DNA from: Lutraria lutraria
Lineage: Eukaryota > Mollusca > Bivalvia > Venerida > Mactridae
Length of the DNA: 64,000 nucleotides
Assembly (NCBI GenBank): GCA_964023205.1
Contig: OZ026848.1
Location: 2,160,501-2,224,500, forward strand
Direction of reading: 5' to 3'
The notes under the pieces were generated by a model. That model saw only the letters and a list, made by a program, of their open reading frames with translations, was not told where the DNA came from and searched no databases. Positions 46,800-57,079 of the stretch are shown one piece after another. The position numbers were made by a program, and so were the translations under genes. Numbering within the stretch: position 1 is the first letter of the stretch; each line of letters begins with the position of its first letter.

Positions 46800-47280
46800 C
46801 CTTTTCCAGAGGTATAACCCATTACCTTACTTTACCTACTACTATGAACTAACCTCACCCACTTTCAGGGCTGTGAATACAAACCCAACTTCACCAGTAT
46901 CTGAGGGTAATAACGCTGACCCCTTCCCACCGACTTCGAGGGATTTGAACGCTGGCCCATCCCCACTCACTTTCAGAGGTGTGAACAATGTACTAACCTC
47001 ACCCACTTCCGGGGGTGTGTATACAAACCCAACCTCACCAGTTTCTGAGGGTATGAATGCTGACCCCTTCCCACCCATTTCCGTGGGGGTGAACACTTGC
47101 CCATCCCCACCCACATTAGGTTGTGTGAACACTCTCCCATCCCCACCCACTTACGAGGGTGTGAACAATGATTAAACGCACATGCTACCGGTTGTGTGAG
47201 AACTAAAATTTCCCCATCCCTTTTTCAGGGTTGTAAATTCCACAAGATCCATTCACTTCCTGGGGGATGTAAACTGACCT
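46800..47280. repeat. 36-bp minisatellite, open on both strands
   Basis: Units such as GTGTGAACACTCTCCCATCC then CCACCCACTTACGAGG repeat about a dozen times with heavy substitution. Because 36 is a multiple of three, reading frames persist on both strands: plus 46873-47175 reads 12-residue units like GVNTLPSPPTYE, minus 46842-47150 reads units like GGDGQVFTPTEM. The plus frame starts at GTG, has no conserved start or splice context and ends at TAA, so I treat it as a repeat artefact rather than a gene. Confidence 0.75.
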
Positions 47281-48344
47281 ACCTTCAGAGATTATCACAC
47301 CACATATTGTCATGTAACATTGTTTCTTGTTGTCTCAACCCTTAAAATCATCTTTGAAGCGTTATCTCCGTTTTCATAACCTACATAATCCAGATTGGAT
47401 CAATTTGGTTTAACATAGCCGCCGTAACCAATTGCACTTGCCTCTGAGTATATCATAAATCTACATTTCTGTTATCTTTCAATCTCCTACCTTTTTAGCT
47501 TGACTATTCGAAGTATATGGAGAGCTTTTGCAATCACCTTTGTGTCGGCATCGGTGTCAGCGTCAGTGTTGCATATGGTGAAAGTTATGCGTGCAAGTTA
47601 TTATCATGCATATATCTTAGTAACCACTTATGGGATTGTCTTCATTAAAGTGCCCAGGGGTATCAGACAGACAAGTTAGATAACTCTATCCATAAAATTA
47701 TAAATACTGCTTCCTTCTACAAATTAGTGCAAAATATCAAATAATACAACAATATTTCTTTGTCTGTTACACTGTTAACACAGGTATATTAGTATTGCCT
47801 TCTAAACAAAAGTTTGTTTACTATCAATCACTGAGAATAGTCGAGCATGCTGTCTTATGTACAGCTCTTGTTTATTAAACATGCTTATATTTTATGCCAA
47901 AATTGCAGTTCTTTCAAAACATCATCACTGACATACACAAATTACGTGTATCAATGCATTTATGCAAAAACCTTGTTTTCAGACAAACCATTCTTCCTAA
48001 CACACAGAGAAATAATTCGACCAACAATGGTCGCTTAAAAACTTCCTGGTAAATAATTGATAAATGACAGAATCAATTGTTACCTCTATTCTGTCTATCC
48101 TCTCGCTAATAATAAACCATTTATTTGATTATAATAAAAATAATAAAGACCTTATTTATAGAGCCAACACAGTTAGGCAATGCCCAATCTTCCCTGTGAG
48201 CCACTTGATCAACAATGTTTGCATAATATATACATACATTACATGAAAAAACAACAAACAAAGAAAACAACAAAAGCAACAATATAAGCATTTCAGTACT
48301 AAGATAACAAGAAACAATATACATTTTGTATTAATGAATTGATT
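47281..48344. other. mostly unassigned; a pearl-like 5' end at 47497-47600
   Basis: TTTAGCTTGACTATTCGAAG followed by TATATGGAGAGCTTTTGCAA and a GTCGGCATCGGTGTCAGCGT stretch resembles the start of another bivalve pearl-like family. No core monomers or 3' hairpin follow. Overlapping ORFs on both strands at 48064-48356 are low-complexity. Confidence 0.4.
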
Positions 48345-48475
48345 TCCACCATCCACTATATTTTTATTTAAATGTGTAAAGATTTTGCGAATTTTGTACT
48401 TCTATAGGTAATGAATTCCATATTTCTGGCCCTGACTATTTAATGGATTTTTAATTCTGAGCTACCCTCCAATAC
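48345..48475 (-). pseudogene. non-LTR retrotransposon ORF2 tail remnant
   Basis: The minus strand reads SGPEIWNSLPIEVQNSQNLY then TFK, the WNSLP...FK block that closes many jockey/CR1-like ORF2 proteins. Upstream there is a TRQYWR-like piece with stops. Too short to classify. Confidence 0.5.
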
Positions 48476-49175
48476 TGTCGTCTAGGAATGTTATGACATA
48501 ATGACCTAATAAAGCCAATGCTTTATCACATATTATTCTAACAACTTTGGTAAAAGTATGCCCTGCTGTTGCTAGTCGATAACTTAAATCGGACTGCTCC
48601 ACAATTGGTGACAATTGATGGCTTTTTTCAACAATCTATTGTTTAAGTGTTCTGACACCGTTGGATCCTGGGGTTGCTAACTATTAGTGCAGGGGAAAAA
48701 ATAGCAAAATTTATGTCAACTTGTCAACGCATATATTTATTATTAAGTGTATAAAATTTGCCATGAACTTGTATTTAGTGTTCACATCTTTATAGGGATT
48801 TTAAAAGTTAATCTTACTTCAATATTGGAGAAAGAATCTGGTCATTATTGTATGGAAGGGCTGAAAGATAGTCATAAAAGAAACTGTGTAAACCAATTGT
48901 TCCATCGATTGATAATCAATTGTGGGGTCTGATTATCGATATTGATGTTTTTTCAGCCTAGTTGCTAGTCCAAAAGATAAAATATTAAATACAATAAACT
49001 TGTTTCCGATCTCTATTGCATTTGAACCTAGATATGTCTATTGTGTTTACTTAATATATCAATATGGTAATTAGCACTCTATAAATTCAATACAATCAAA
49101 GCACTGAGAATATACTGTCAGGAACAAGGTATAAATGTGTTAGATAAAACCATCCTTAAAAAATGAAAGGCCTGT
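48476..49175. other. unassigned AT-rich stretch
   Basis: No gene supported. A short dispersed motif AATCAAAGCACTGAGAATAT lies at 49094. Confidence 0.35.
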
Positions 49176-49631
49176 CCCTGTCGACAATTTGATGAACAGT
49201 TCAGAAAAAAATGTTCATGAGCTTATTCATGTGTAGTTCATTAAATTTATTCATGACCTACAAATTGTATGTTTTGTTCATGAACTTCACAAACAAAGTT
49301 CATGAACAAAATGTACAATTTGTAGGTCATGAATAAATTTCATGAACTAAATCAGGAACCTTATAGGCAGTCTTTATCTAAAGGTGTTTTCATAGGTTCA
49401 TGAACTATTCATGAATTATTTTAATGAACCTTTGATGAACAATTCATGAATAAGCTCATTAACATTCTGTGAACTTATGATGTTCATGAAAAGTTTGTGA
49501 AATTCCATGAATTGTTCACGGACTTCAGTTGATTAACAGTTTGTGAAATTTAGGTTCATGAACTATTGATGAATTACATTGATGAACAATTCATAAAACT
49601 TGATCAGTTCATGAACAAATTCTCAACAGGG
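49176..49631. mobile_element. MITE rich in GTTCATGAAC with a 53-bp-arm hairpin
   Basis: The left end CCCTGTCGACAATTTGATGA and right end TGAACAAATTCTCAACAGGG are imperfect inverted copies. The interior has many TTCATGAAC words in both directions. At 49235-49287 and 49295-49348 two arms of about 53 bp are complementary with two or three mismatches around a seven-base loop (CACAAAC). No ORF. Confidence 0.65.
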
Positions 49632-49761
49632 GTGTTATCATCATTATGAATAAGAATTTGAGCTTCAAGTATATAGTCTTAAAAAAAAGTATCTTTAATT
49701 AACCACAATTATCTAGGAAAAGTTACACTCTAAAAGTCATGACCTACAGTGAGAAATTACT

Positions 49762-49985
49762 CAAAGGGGTTCGTCACGAAAAAAAAAAGAAATTCCCCCA
49801 AATTTTTTTTCCATGTAACCCACATATAATTATGTTGAGTTGCCCACACGTTTCACTAGATATGAGTTAAATATTTTGTTATGCGTTGCAATAACATCAA
49901 AGATGTTTCCCTTCTATATATATATATATGGGTTACATGGGAAAAAAAATTGGGGGATTTTTTTTTTTCATGACGAACCCCTTTG
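49762..49985. mobile_element. MITE with CAAAGGGGTTCGTCA TIRs
   Basis: The left arm CAAAGGGGTTCGTCACGAAA with AAATTCCCCCAA and CATGTAACCCA is inverted at the right end (TGGGTTACATGG, TTGGGGGA, TGACGAACCCCTTTG), TIRs of about 65-70 bp with homopolymer length differences. The centre GTTGAGTTGCCCACACGT also occurs in the half copy at 17271-17460. Confidence 0.7.
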
Positions 49986-50458
49986 AAATTTCTAGCTGAA
50001 AACCCAAACAAATTCAGAACCTTCAGCACTTTTATTTGTATTATGATCTAACAATATGTGTAAATTGTACTCTAGATCACAATGCGATTGTGGCTGCGGT
50101 GTCACCAGGTGATGATTCATGTTTTTGAGATCTTATTGTGTACTCAAGTCTGATAGATGGTTGATGTTGTTGATTGAACACAAAGTTCTAGGTTTCCTTC
50201 AATATTATTTATTTAGTCATTAACAACAGATGTTTGTTTTAAATTCACACAAAGTTCAAATATGATATATAACACAAAGTATTAATAATTATTAATTAGT
50301 AAAAGTATTTCAGTAAACACAAAGTAAATGTCACATATACTGTATCCAAAAATAAAATGCATCACAAAGACAAATTGTATTTCTTGTCACAAAGACAGTT
50401 TCTTAAAATAAATATTAACTAATGTATTCTGTATTTCTATAATTTTCTATATTTATGT

Positions 50459-50599
50459 AAATTTCTATCTTTTAGTATATTACTACCCAATTTTTTATTA
50501 GGCCTTTCTGCAGAAGGTGTGGCTAATTTATGACAAGCATATTTAATTATTTGAGTAACATTGATAAAAAATACAAACTTTGACACTTAAGACTTCCTA
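50459..50599. repeat. 141-bp direct repeat flanking the LINE, left copy
   Basis: It begins AAATTTCTATCTTTTAGTAT and ends GACACTTAAGACTTCCTA. The partner at 56634-56775 differs at only a few positions (a TTTTTTATT/TTATTTATT change, an ATGACA/CCTGACA indel, ATTGAT/ACTGAT). The left copy ends about 50 bp before the LINE tail. Confidence 0.85.
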
Positions 50600-51108
50600 A
50601 AAAATATACATATTCACAGTTATTTTACTAAACAAAAGATTGGCTTTAATAGAACAGAACAGAACATACATTTATTTCGACTTGTACAAAGTACATCATC
50701 GGTACAAAATGCATTTAAAACAACATATATACAAGGTCACATCGAATCAATATGATTTTACAACAGCAAAATGAATAAATAAATCAACATTATTATTATA
50801 ATATCGAGGATGAACATATAATAATTTTAAACATGATTAATCCTCAATACCCATTTTACAACAGTAAAATGGATATATGTATAATATTAACAATCAATAT
50901 ATTATAAACAATGGATATTTTATCAAAGCAATCCAGAAGATTAAACATATAAATATATTACAACCTTAATACAAACACCATTATAACAGCAAAATGGATG
51001 CTTGTGCAAATATAAACATATCAATATATTAAAAACATACATTGCATTATTCAAACTTAATATAAACACATAATAAAGAATTCAATGATAAAGTCTATTT
51101 AGATATGA

Positions 51109-54100
51109 TTATCCTAAATTATTAAGTGTCGTGTTTCTTACATTAAGAGCCTTTTTACAATAAAGAGCTAAATTGCTTAATGTTTTATGGTTTTCATTTT
51201 CAATAAGTTGTATTAATTTAAACATGCTAGGTCGAACGTAATAAAATTGATCTATATATTTTTTTCTAATGTCTTTAAATAGTTGGCAAATTAATATAAA
51301 ATGATATTCATCTTCAATTTCTAAAGTATTACAAAATATGCGTAAACGTTCCTTTCTATCTTCTCTATTTCTGGCATATCGTCCAGTCTGAATTCTTAAT
51401 GAGTGCGCTGAAATCCTAATTCGAGTAATGAAAAATATTATATTATGAGGCAGAATATTTAAATTAAGATTCATACTGAAATTTAAATTTGAATGTATTA
51501 TAAAATATCATTACAGGACTAGTTTCTTTACTTACATGCCAGCCTTGAACAAAATTGTCAATTAATCTGTTCTTAAACTTAGAAATGAAACTTTTATAGT
51601 TATAATTTTGTGGATTATTCCATATACATAAGTAAAACCGTTATTGCATTTAATAAAGTTTTAACATTCGACACCCAGTTTATTTTTGCATTATTGCAAT
51701 CATTTAATGAATGAACATAAACATGTTTTAGTATTATATCATCTGTATTCAGAACTTTAAACCAATATTTTATGATACGAGTAAAACAATTAATATACAA
51801 TGGATACCTTCCCAATTCCCCATAAACTCCTGTAGAACAGGTACTATTTCTAACATTTAAAATATATTAACAAAATTTAAGATGCACTCGTTCTATTTCC
51901 TTTGATTTAGTAAAGCCCCAAATTTCCGCAGCATAATTAAGTATCGAACCAACAAATGCATCAAATAATTGACATAGAATGCTAGGTTTTAATTTGTACT
52001 TTTTACAATTTGTGATTAAAACATTTAAAGCCTTTAATGCTTTACCATTAGCATATTGTATATTCTTTGAAAAGTGTCCCGTGTAATTAAGAACAGATCC
52101 TAATTATGGTACCATATTTCATTACGTAACAAAGCACCTCGTTTTCTAAATACCATAGTTTTTGTTTTATCAATATTTACTTCTAAACCCCATTTGTTAC
52201 AATACTCAAGTAATAAATTAAGGCTAATTTGCAATTCTTGCGGTGATTTCCCTAGTATAACCAAATCGTCTGCGAAAAGTAATAAAATAAGTAAAATATC
52301 ATTGATAGGTAACCCAGAATTAATGTCACTCTGTAAAGACAATTCAAGATCTTCAACAAAAAGAGCAAATAAAATTGGCGACATTATCTACCCTTGTCTT
52401 AACCCAGTAGCATATTCAAAGTAGTCAGAATAACTATTACATTGTCTTACACAAGATTTTACTTTTTGATACATGTCTCTTATTATCCGTAGTAATTTGC
52501 CTTTAATACCCAATTTATACAATTTAAGCTATAATCCATTCCTATAGATGGAATCAAAACACTTTTTCATATCAACGTAAACACAATACAATCTTTTGTT
52601 TTGATTAAGATAATTTTGAACTACATTTAACAAAATAAATAGGGCATCGATCGTTGATCTACCTTTTTCTAAACCCAAATTGAGCGTCCGTTAATACATC
52701 ATTGTTGTCACAAAAAGTAACAATTCTCTTATTAATTATAGTAGTAAACAATTTAGACAAGCAACTTACAAGTGTTATCCCCCTATAATTGTTACTTTCA
52801 TTTATATTCCCCTTTTTATGCAATGATATTATTTAGGGATGTCAACCGAAGTCCAGATAATCCGAACGTTCGGATCCCATTCCGAAGTTCGAATCCGATT
52901 TTTGGATCCGGATGTTCGTATCAAAATACTACCGTCGTCTAAAATGGGTATAAATGTTGCTGAAATCGACTGTCATTAAATATAATCAAAGTGTCGAACA
53001 CAAGGGGTGCAATTAAGTCGACGTCGTCATGGTGATGACACTTTAACATAGTATATGCTAAGCCTACAATATACACCGGTGACACTATTGACATCGCATA
53101 TCAATATTTTACTTAAAGCACGGTATATTGCGATTTTATTTAAATGTCAAAACTGAGTAATGTCGATTAATTCACACGTCTTATTATAATGAAAGTTTGT
53201 CATTTGATGATCGAATGTTGATAATTGGTGCACGTGCATTTCTAACTAAAGACTTATTATCAAGTTTCAAAGTTTATTCAGTGATACCGCTTAATCAACG
53301 TCAACGTCCCAGACCAATTTGAGTAGCATAAAAATCGGTCCATAAAAGTTTCATAAAATTGGGTCCGTCGCTAAGCCTGTACGTGCATATAATGTCACAA
53401 ACCTTGCTGTATGTTGTTCGCGCCATTCTCAATACCCCAATTATTAAAACACGTCGAGGTAATCATACAATCGCGCGGAGGGATCATTTGTTAATCCCAT
53501 CAAATCGATGTTGATAGTAATTAGTCCCAACACATGGTAGACAAGAGTAAAACAATAATGCACTGATCTTTTGTGTTAAGTGATGTGTTTGCACAAAGTT
53601 AGCGATTTCAATTGTTTAAAACAAATTATGCTGCATATAATTATGCGTTAAGTTTGAGTTAAAGAATTCAAACGTCATTCCGATCGCAGATTCCGTACAG
53701 CCAGTTTCCCCCCATTTAAGTAGCATTTCGGTTTAATCAAAGGCGGTGAATTGTTTTAGAAGTTGGCATCAAAGAAAAATTAGTTACAGCAAAATGACAC
53801 CAACATTCTTTGGTCCAGTTTTAGAGACAATTCGCCATTACGATTTAGTAAATAACCGTGTAACTTAAGATACGCGTCATCATCAAACTGGCAGGTTTAG
53901 ACACATGATGACGTACGTACGCTTTTCACCAACTTTCAATTCAGGAATGTTCCATCTGGACTAAAATAGAAACATGGCAGTGAATCTTTGAAATGGTTCA
54001 CACCGGTTTGAGTAAAATACGTGCGGATTTGTATTGTGGGTATTTGTTTTTCATTATTATTCGTTTTATAGTCAATATTGAATATAATATTAATTTAAAA

Positions 54101-55930
54101 TAAATGAAACAAGCGATGAACAGATGATCGCGAAAACTGGTTACGATAAAACAGTAAATACTAAATAACAGCGTAAAGATCAATCCGAACATCTGAATGT
54201 ATCCAGATGTCTGATATGGATATCCGGATACTTGATTCGGTCAATTTTGACATCCCTAGTATTATTACACCTTCCATCCAACTTTCGGGAATATAACCAG
54301 AATTTAAAATACGATTAAACATGTGACATAAATGACTAGATAAAATATCAACACTTTCAATAATATACTCATTTAAGATCAAATCTCTGCCACAAGCTTT
54401 GTCTTTTTTAAGACATTTTACTGCACCGACAACCTCGCCAATAGTTATTGCTCGATCAAGTTCTGGAAAAGTAGAGTTTAAATCATTAAAATTATTATGC
54501 ATATTAAAATCTTCCGATTCCTCATTTTCAGTTTGAACAACATCATTACTTAACTCTGAAAAATATGTATTGAAATCATCTAATGAAATATTATTCAAAT
54601 TATTTGATTTTCGTTTAAAAAATCTAAAAAAAAAATCTTTCAGTCTACGTGTTTTTAAACTTTCGATCTCGCGCAGTTTAGATAGTTCACATTCTCGTTT
54701 TTTTCGTTTACACAATTTTTTATAAAAGGCTTTATTAACACAGAACTGCTCACGAGAAATATCACTCTTTAGACGATTAATTACGTTTAGCGAGTCCAAA
54801 TATTTATTCTTTGCTTGTAAGCATTCATTGTCGAACCACTCTGCCTGTTTAGCCAATGGGTGTTGAACAATTAGTACTATTCTTATTACATTCACGCGAG
54901 AATAATGGATCCGCTATGTCCAGAATTATTACGGTGAACTGTTTAACATTAAATTTACTGAATGTCTATTCAATGAGTCAACATTATCCGTTAAACGATT
55001 AAATTGTGGGAGTTGATATAATACCTGCTCGAAACTTATTCTTATGCTCATTATTCCATTTATATTTTACATAGCTATCATTCTGATGGGTATTAACATC
55101 TTGAGTATAATTACAGTGTAATGAAAACAATAATGGTGATCACTGAATTCATTGAATTGACTTGAAAATGCGAGATTAGTGCAAAATCTCTCTCTTTCGT
55201 TAATAGAAGATCAATTACAGATGCACCATGTTTGTTTGCAAAAGTGTACATTCCTGTGTTAAAATCAGAACTTAAACGACCGTTACATAATCTTATTCCG
55301 GTTGACTTACAAATGTCCACAATTTGACCCCAAAATTATTACACAGTTTGTCTTGAGAGGCCTGATACAAAAATGAATCGGGAACATAATCATCTTGGTC
55401 AGTAAAAGAAACACATGTATCATAATCAATGAAATCATGTTTAGTACCGATCCTACTGTTCCAGTCTCCAATTAAAAAAACAGAACCCATATTCTCATAT
55501 TCATATATATCAGATTGAATAAGGTCAAACAAATTAGCATTTGAAACATTATAAGCAGGCGATTCTTCGCACCAAATATAAACACCACAAATGAAAATAT
55601 CATCTTTAGTTCTAAAGAAATTATGATCAAGTTTTATCCAAATAATAGTGTCACAATGCGATTTAACAATTTCTGAATCAATACCTTGTTTAATACTATC
55701 CTTATAATATAAAACTATTCCATCACTGCATCTTTTTGCATTACGATGCTGAAATTTGCGATAAAAGTTATGTGAGACATAGCCATCAATATCAATTTCA
55801 CTGTCTTTGTCGGTCCACGACTCATGCAGAAAACAATATCATTGTCACATATTAGTTGTTTAAATTCTGGAGAATGTTTTTCGTTCGATGTTTAAGTCCA
55901 TAAACATTCCATGAAATAACTTTAGCTCAC
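51109..55930 (-). pseudogene. LINE ORF2: endonuclease and reverse transcriptase, broken
   Basis: Endonuclease motifs: ISWNVYGLKHR near the start, FLIGDWNSRIG near 55460, GASVIDLLL near 55215 and a terminal SDHH. The linker and early RT are open at 54161-54895 (KCLKKDKACGRDLI, NSGYIPESWMEGVII). After the hAT insertion, RT resumes with LHKKGNINESNNYRGI, FGFRKGRSTIDALFILLNVV, VDMKKCFDSIYR (palm A), TGLRQG and FADDLVILG (catalytic, about 52265-52276). A TAG at 52388-52390 replaces the residue after GLRQG, normally Cys. The C-terminus (51109-51474) has RTGRYARNR-like sequence and a C...H...C knuckle (FCNTLEIEDEYHFILIC). Several frameshifts and stops make it inactive. Confidence 0.85.
52834..54258. 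mobile_element. hAT-type non-autonomous element (1425 bp) inside the LINE
   Basis: TIRs TAGGGATGTCAA at 52834 and TTGACATCCCTA ending at 54258; subterminal TCCGGAT/ATCCGGA words mirror. Flanks ATATTATT (52826-52833) and GTATTATT (54259-54266) form an 8-bp target duplication with one change. Removing the element and one duplication rejoins the RT reading frame across GVII and LHKKG. No hAT transposase ORF. Confidence 0.9.
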
Positions 55931-55943
55931 CCTCTTCGTATCC

Positions 55944-56633
55944 CTATGTATCTTTCACCGTAACTCCATCTATGAAAAGCGTATCGTATGATAACCAAGC
56001 TTGCTTACCAGCATTTTTTGCAGCCTTTAATCTTAGAAACAAATTTCTCCTTTTATCATTAACCTCTTTAGGGAATTGTTCATGCATATAATAAACACTT
56101 CCTTTTAGATTCTTGCCTTCTTTCCTCACATATTCCCTTTCCTTAAATAGAGTGAATTTGGCAACAATTTTTCTTGCTGCATTCTGGGTATTACGTGCAC
56201 TTATTCTATGTACTCTATCAAACTTAATATTTTCAACCAAGCTCTCAGCAATCCTTAGTTTATCCGTCATGAATGATCTTTACTTTTTTTCCGAATCTTC
56301 ATTTGTCTTGTTCGGGGCCTCCTCTATATTGCCAAACGCATGGTTGTTCCGCAATGATTGCGATTGTAGATAACATATCTCATGACGCAATTTAACCATT
56401 TCTCCTTCTAGCGAATTAACTCTATCTGTGATCGCACCAATATTAAAATCTGCGACTTCTACACATCCCTCCATCTTATTCAATCTTGTATCAATCTTTA
56501 CCTGATTGTCTTGTACCCATAACCAAAGTTTCTGTAGGTCCATGCCAAACTTATCCAGTTTATTCTCTAAAGTTTCTAATGAGCCAAGTCGCTTATCAAC
56601 CTCAGATAATTTTATGTTTATATCCTGAACAGA
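55944..56633 (-). pseudogene. LINE ORF1 remnant: coiled coil plus RRM-like domain
   Basis: From the 5' truncation point the frame is open through a heptad-rich region (IKLSEVDKRLGSLETLENKL, then IGAITDRVNSLEGEMVKL), then a TAA at 56280-56282, then in the same frame MTDKLRIAESLVENIKFDRV, RKIVAKFTLFKEREYVRKE and NLFLRLKAAKNAGKQAWLSY. A coiled coil followed by an RRM/C-terminal RNA-binding domain is the layout of L1/Tx1-type ORF1p. The single stop is the only break seen. ORF2 begins about 15 bp downstream. Confidence 0.75.
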
Positions 56634-56775
56634 AAATTTCTATCTTTTAGTATATTACTACCCAATTATTTATTAGGCCTTTCTGCAGAAGGTGTGGCTA
56701 ATTTCCTGACAAGCATATTTAATTATTTGAGTAACACTGATAAAAAATACAAACTTTGACACTTAAGACTTCCTA
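56634..56775. repeat. 142-bp direct repeat flanking the LINE, right copy
   Basis: It abuts the truncated 5' end of the LINE exactly. Together with the left copy at 50459 it could be an unusually long target-site duplication. Confidence 0.85.
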
Positions 56776-56877
56776 TAGACTTAATATACAACAAATGGTA
56801 CTATTTTTCAAGGCGGATGAGGGGCATCACTGTTTTGTTAAAAACAAAATGCGGTTTATACCTGAATGAAACATTTG

Positions 56878-57079
56878 GGCCATCCTTGAAAAAATGTTTG
56901 TTTGCTGTAGCCTGACCCAGAAAATTCAGTTTTTAGATTTAACCCAAAATACATGTTAGAATGCTATTTTTATCCAAAAAAAAGGAAAAAGTCCTGTGAG
57001 GCCCCAAAAAAGTTGAATAGGGGCCTTTTTGGCGAGTAGACAGGGTTACAGCAAACAAAATATTTTTTAAGGATGGCTT
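56878..57079. mobile_element. about 200-bp MITE with GCCATCCTTGAAAAAAT termini
   Basis: The left arm GCCATCCTTGAAAAAATGTT then TGTTTGCTGTAGCCTG is inverted on the right (GGGTTACAGCAAACAAAATA then TTTTTTAAGGATGGC). TTTG flanks on both sides may be a target duplication. Confidence 0.65.

Larger units (their letters stand above)
50651..56633 (-). mobile_element. 5'-truncated APE-type non-LTR retrotransposon
   Basis: Order on the minus strand: ORF1 remnant (56633-55944), ORF2 endonuclease (about 55930-55100), RT (interrupted by a hAT element at 52834-54258), C-terminal region (to 51109), about 450 bp of 3' untranslated sequence, and a tail of TGTTC units at 50651-50666. The 5' end stops inside the ORF1 coiled coil, as in truncated target-primed reverse transcription. 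An L1/Tx1-like or CR1/jockey-like clade cannot be settled by eye. Flanked by 141-142 bp direct repeats. Confidence 0.85.

Noticed and set aside
46842..47150. 102-codon minus-strand ORF of GGDG/FTP-like repeats
   Set aside because: Complement of the 36-bp minisatellite; frame persistence follows from the unit length.
48064..48356. Overlapping ORFs on both strands with C/F-rich or N/K-rich composition
   Set aside because: Low-complexity AAC/TTG tracts; no splice or start context.
56113..56373. 86-codon plus-strand ORF
   Set aside because: Antisense to the LINE ORF1 RRM-like region.
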